Part shown: piece by piece, positions 4,668-7,561 of the stretch
How positions within the stretch are numbered: position 1 is the first letter of the stretch
How the letters are laid out: each line of letters opens with the position of its first letter
Assembly (NCBI GenBank): GCA_016194835.1
Contig: JACQAU010000226.1
Coordinates: 1-7,561, forward strand
Reading direction: 5' to 3'
Origin: Deltaproteobacteria bacterium
Lineage (GTDB): Bacteria > Bdellovibrionota > UBA1018
DNA: 7,561 nt
The notes under the pieces: generated by a model
What the model was told of the DNA's origin: nothing
Database searches by the model: none
Seen by the model: only the letters and a program-made list of their open reading frames with translations
Made by a program: the position numbers and the translations under genes

Positions 4668-6819
4668 ACTAGATACACCCGTACAGTTTGTAAAAGGCGT
4701 AGGTCCAAGACTGAGCACGATTTTCGCCAAACACAACATCAAAACTGTTAAGGACTTGTTAACATTTTTTCCTAGAACCTACGAAGATCGAAGCGAATTT
4801 GTCAAAATCGCTCAACTAAGGGTGGGTCAAAAAGCTACATTAAGACTAAAAATACTCTATACAAAAAAAATCCCAATTCGCAGTCGGCCAAAGCCACTCT
4901 TTGAAGCTATTTGCTCAGATGGCTATCAAACAATTTCGTTAAAATTTTTTAATCCATATCATGGAATCGAAACCCAGTTTACAAAAAATCGGGAAATCAC
5001 TGTCTCAGGCGTTGCTAAAATTAATTATAGCCATTTTGACCATTTTGACCACTTCGAAATGCTACATCCAGAAATCATTTGGGATCAAGCAACTAACATC
5101 AACGTCGGGCGCATAATTCCGATTTATATAGAGATAGAAAATTTATCAAACAGGCTTTTAAGAAAAATACTTTGGGAAGCTATACAAAAATTTAGTTCTG
5201 CATTTACAGAAGATTTGCCAATAGAAATTTTAAAAAAGCACTCTCTCCCCCAACTTTCACAAGCCATACAAATGATCCACTTTCCACCTCAGGGAGCTTC
5301 GATCAAAGCACTGAGTGAATTTAAGACTTCTGCACAAGAAAGAATTATTTATGAAGAGTTTTTTAAATTTGAGTATCTGGTCTTAAAGCAAAGGCTAAAC
5401 ATAAAAAAAGAAAAAGCCATTTCTTTTTGTCATGCAAACGGTATTCAGACATTAAACGCTTTCACAAATCTTTTGCCATTTACTCTTACGCGAGAACAGA
5501 AAACAGCAATTAACGAAATTATCTTTGATATGGCAAAACCAATTCCCATGAATCGTCTCATCCAGGGGGATGTCGGCTCTGGCAAAACAGTGGTGGCATT
5601 TTTGACAGCATCCATTGTTTTGGCAGAAGGTGGGCAAGTGGCTCTCATGGCCCCCACTGAAATTTTAGCCGAGCAACATTTTCTGAATGCACAAAAACTA
5701 TTTAATGGAAAATTAAATACAGCTTTTTTGAGTGGTAAAACGCCTCTTTCTGAAAGAAAAACACTTCAGAGACGTCTTTTATCCGGAGAGTCAATGCTAT
5801 TAATAGGCACACACGCTCTGATTCAAGAGCAGATAGTATTTAAAAATTTAAATTATGCCTTAATAGACGAACAACACAGATTTGGAGTAGAACAAAGAAG
5901 AATTTTAAGAAACAAAGGCATTCAACCAGGAGAGCAGAGCATACACCCACATATTCTTATTTTAACTGCAACTCCAATACCCAGAACTTTAGCTCTTACA
6001 GCTTACGGAGATTTAGCAGTAACCACAATCAAAGAGCTTCCTCCTGGCAGATCGCCTGTGATTACTCAAGTTATTCAAGAAAAATATAAAAATCCTGCTT
6101 ATCATAAAATTTATTCAGAACTAAAAAAAGGCCGTCAAGTATACTTTATTTTTCCTCTCATACAAGAAAGTGATGCCGAAGGGTTCACACATCTAAAAGC
6201 AGCAACCACTGCAGCAGAAACACTACAAAAACAGGTTTTCCCTGAGTTTAAAGTCGGCTTACTCCACGGACAATTGAAAGCTGACGAAAAAGCTATCATT
6301 ATGGAAAAATTTAAAAAAAATGAAATTCAGGTTTTAGTTTCTACTACAGTAATTGAAGTCGGCATTGATGTTCCAAATGCTACCGTAATGGCTATTGAAC
6401 ACTCTGAGAGATTCGGACTTTCACAGTTACATCAACTCAGGGGACGAGTTGGGCGTGGAGAATATCAGTCTTATTGTTTTTTATTTACTTTGCTTTCTAC
6501 CAATAAAAACGCAGTAGACTCAACAATCTCACTTAAGCGGCTTAAAGTATTAGAAAACAACAATGATGGCTTTAAAATTGCCGAAGAAGATCTAGAAATC
6601 AGAGGTCCTGGAGAGTTTTTAGGAACCAGACAATCCGGGGCACTTCCCTTCAGAATGGCCAACCTCGTACGCGATACAAGTATACTTTTTAGATCTAGAG
6701 ATGACGTTATTGACATCTTAAAAAAAGATCCAGAACTAAATCAACTCGAGCATTTGGCATTAAAAAAATTTTTTACAAGAGAAGGTAATGATCAATTTGA
6801 ATGGCTAAAAACCAGTTAA
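4603..6819 (+). CDS. recG: ATP-dependent DNA helicase RecG
   Basis: 738 aa from the ATG at 4603 (E. coli RecG 693); ATG 4615 and TTG 4582 are alternatives. RecG reverses stalled replication forks and unwinds branched DNA and R-loops in the cytoplasm. The N-terminal part opens with a helix-hairpin-helix-like FVKGVGPRLSTIFAKHNI segment and the FFPRTYEDRSEF motif. It is followed by the OB-fold wedge domain, which contacts the branch point (about 70-180). The helicase core is complete: Walker A GDVGSGKT (322-329, Lys328), MAPTEILAEQ, motif II DEQHRFGVEQ (D422), motif III TATPIPRTLAL, STTVIEVGIDVPNA, and motif VI QLRGRVGRG (611-619). The C-terminal TRG region DGFKIAEEDLEIRGPGEFLG and the FLGTRQSG signature are present, so the protein looks functional. 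The start lies inside greA by 65 bases, which implies one transcript and coupled translation. Its stop overlaps that of the convergent gene. Confidence 0.95.
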   Translation: MLPSMPQEARSSTPSTQWSTYKLDTPVQFVKGVGPRLSTIFAKHNIKTVKDLLTFFPRTYEDRSEFVKIAQLRVGQKATLRLKILYTKKIPIRSRPKPLFEAICSDGYQTISLKFFNPYHGIETQFTKNREITVSGVAKINYSHFDHFDHFEMLHPEIIWDQATNINVGRIIPIYIEIENLSNRLLRKILWEAIQKFSSAFTEDLPIEILKKHSLPQLSQAIQMIHFPPQGASIKALSEFKTSAQERIIYEEFFKFEYLVLKQRLNIKKEKAISFCHANGIQTLNAFTNLLPFTLTREQKTAINEIIFDMAKPIPMNRLIQGDVGSGKTVVAFLTASIVLAEGGQVALMAPTEILAEQHFLNAQKLFNGKLNTAFLSGKTPLSERKTLQRRLLSGESMLLIGTHALIQEQIVFKNLNYALIDEQHRFGVEQRRILRNKGIQPGEQSIHPHILILTATPIPRTLALTAYGDLAVTTIKELPPGRSPVITQVIQEKYKNPAYHKIYSELKKGRQVYFIFPLIQESDAEGFTHLKAATTAAETLQKQVFPEFKVGLLHGQLKADEKAIIMEKFKKNEIQVLVSTTVIEVGIDVPNATVMAIEHSERFGLSQLHQLRGRVGRGEYQSYCFLFTLLSTNKNAVDSTISLKRLKVLENNNDGFKIAEEDLEIRGPGEFLGTRQSGALPFRMANLVRDTSILFRSRDDVIDILKKDPELNQLEHLALKKFFTREGNDQFEWLKTS
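5032..5049 (+). repeat. Two tandem copies of a 9-bp unit in recG
   Basis: CATTTTGAC twice in a row, followed by a degenerate third copy (CACTTCGAA). It encodes HFDHFDHFE in the wedge domain, between the SGVAKINY strand and the conserved LHPEI turn. It probably added three residues to a loop without breaking the frame. Confidence 0.7.
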
Positions 6820-7160
6820 TTTTTTAGACTCGGGTGCAAAAATACACAAAAATATTTACCCTCGTCAATAGGCGTCCAAGTGCGAATAAGGCTGGTCAAA
6901 AACATTGATTGATTTGTAGAAAATGTTTTAGAAAAACCTGTTTCATATTCTTCATAGGTTTGGCTCAAATCTTTGCATGTCCGCTTTGGAGACACTGCAA
7001 GCGGCCACCAATAGGGGGTTTTTGCGGCAATAAGAACTGGTTTATGTTGTTTAAAATCATGAGCCAAACGATCAACTAGCCCATTATATTCTGTTTCTCC
7101 AAGCCAATCTACACTCAGAGGGTTTAATGTGTTTGTCAAAAAATAAATTATCGGATGCAT
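6816..7160 (-). CDS. C-terminal part of a glycosyltransferase-like gene, in another frame from its N-terminal part
   Basis: 114 codons from the ATG at 7160; the frame stays open back to 7190. The ATG has no Shine-Dalgarno sequence (a CCCCC run precedes it), so it is probably not a real start. The protein is soluble in character. The segment NPLSVDWLGETEYNGLVDRL, followed by PVLIAAKTPYWWPLAV, resembles the region after the last membrane helix of GT39/ArnT-type glycosyltransferases (typically D-P-x-x-D-x-x-G-W, then F-V-x-A-x-x-Y). Read with one T fewer in the run at 7173-7180, it joins the membrane-spanning frame directly upstream. I therefore take it as the tail of that gene, broken by a homopolymer frameshift that may be a real mutation or a sequencing error. 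The stop shares the bases TTAA with the recG stop. The exact substrate cannot be told. Confidence 0.5.
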   Translation of the reverse strand: MHPIIYFLTNTLNPLSVDWLGETEYNGLVDRLAHDFKQHKPVLIAAKTPYWWPLAVSPKRTCKDLSQTYEEYETGFSKTFSTNQSMFLTSLIRTWTPIDEGKYFCVFLHPSLKN

Positions 7161-7170
7161 GGGGGCAACA

Positions 7171-7561
7171 CTAAAAAAAAGAATTTTTAATTATCAAATA
7201 ATTAGAACAAGTAAAAATAAAACTTGCTGTAATTACTAAAACTGTCTTTTTAAACCAATTCTCTTTTAAAAAGCTTAAAACATCAAATAAGACAAGTCCC
7301 ATAGGAGCAAGAGCTAAAATAGGATGGCGATACCCCCAACTCATAGATGACGACCAAGCTATAAAAAGAAGTCCAACAATAAAAACAAAAAAAGGTTTAT
7401 TTTCAATATTTTTATAAACAACCCAGAAAAAACACTTTCCTAATAGAATACCAACACATAACCAAAAAAATCCTTTTGCAGCAAAAGGCAGGCCCAAGTA
7501 TCTAAATACAATAATATGCACAATTAGAATAAGACATAGAAGAATAAAAAAAATATTTAAC
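7171..7561 (-). CDS. Polytopic membrane protein, probable GT39-like glycosyltransferase, 5' end outside window
   Basis: 129 codons are visible and the frame is open to the right edge, so the gene starts outside. The GTG at 7521 is only an internal valine codon. The visible part has about four to five hydrophobic segments: FFILLCLILIVHIIVF, FFWLCVGILLGKCFFWVVY, FFVFIVGLLFIAW, ILALAPMGLVLFDVLSFL and VLVITASFIFTCSNYLII. The AWSSSMSWGYRHPILALAPMG segment sits where GT39/ArnT-type enzymes, which transfer sugars from polyprenyl phosphates, have a conserved S-L-x-x-x-x-x-W-P-A-P or K-R-x-x-Y-L-L-P turn before their last helices. The frame ends at a TAG directly after eight T. Without one of those T it would continue into the frame at 7160-6816. 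Family assignment is by topology and short motifs, so it is only moderate; the catalytic N-terminal loops are not visible. Confidence 0.6.
   Translation of the reverse strand, partial: LNIFFILLCLILIVHIIVFRYLGLPFAAKGFFWLCVGILLGKCFFWVVYKNIENKPFFVFIVGLLFIAWSSSMSWGYRHPILALAPMGLVLFDVLSFLKENWFKKTVLVITASFIFTCSNYLIIKNSFF
7173..7180 (-). other. Eight-base T run (minus strand) at the break between the two membrane-gene frames
   Basis: Eight A on the plus strand, T8 in the gene. The membrane-protein frame reads TCT TTT TTT TAG here. Loss of one T gives TCT TTT TTT AGT GTT GCC and fuses the frames into ...NSFFSVAPMHPIIYF.... Such runs are slippage sites for replication, transcription and sequencing. Confidence 0.6.

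Noticed and set aside
7519..7521. GTG as the start of the membrane protein.
   Set aside because: The frame remains open and hydrophobic to the window edge, and no ribosome site precedes the GTG. The gene is simply cut by the edge.

Overview
This is an AT-rich (roughly 40% GC by eye), densely packed bacterial chromosome segment. It holds ordinary metabolic and housekeeping genes plus one tRNA gene. I see no CRISPR array, insertion sequence, phage gene or toxin-antitoxin pair, and nothing I would call a new defence or mobile system. The best taxonomic hint is the stand-alone cyclic-nucleotide-binding protein at 1282-1776. Its wording resembles small proteins I associate from memory with Bdellovibrionota and related Gram-negative lineages. 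Two proteins with signal peptides (the sugar-binding protein and the M3 peptidase) fit a Gram-negative periplasm. The assignment is tentative.

Layout. Positions 1-1236 (minus strand) hold the start of a sugar-importer operon: a XylF-like periplasmic binding protein with a recognisable promoter, then 21 bases later the first 37 codons of a second gene that starts like an ABC-transporter ATPase and leaves the window. Divergent from it, 1282-1776 (plus) encodes the cyclic-nucleotide-binding protein. One base past its stop codon lies the 3' end of a convergent tRNA-Ala(CGC) gene (1778-1848, minus). Further along on the minus strand is a secreted M3-family zinc oligopeptidase (1900-4074). Divergent from that is a greA-recG pair on the plus strand (4188-6819), in which the recG start lies inside greA. 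At the right end, two minus-strand reading frames (6816-7160 and 7171-7561) look like the 3' part of one polytopic glycosyltransferase-like gene split by a frameshift in a run of eight A/T. Its stop codon overlaps the recG stop at TTAA.

How the parts relate. The left block would import a pentose-like sugar. The M3 peptidase would degrade short peptides in the periplasm. GreA (rescue of stalled RNA polymerase) and RecG (fork and R-loop processing) both deal with obstacles on DNA and appear co-transcribed. The most interesting sequence-level features are: start codons for the M3 peptidase, greA and the nucleotide-binding protein that lack Shine-Dalgarno sequences and sit close to -10-like boxes, suggesting leaderless mRNAs; a perfect 15-bp inverted repeat over the -35 box of the sugar-transport promoter; and the homopolymer frameshift in the membrane gene.
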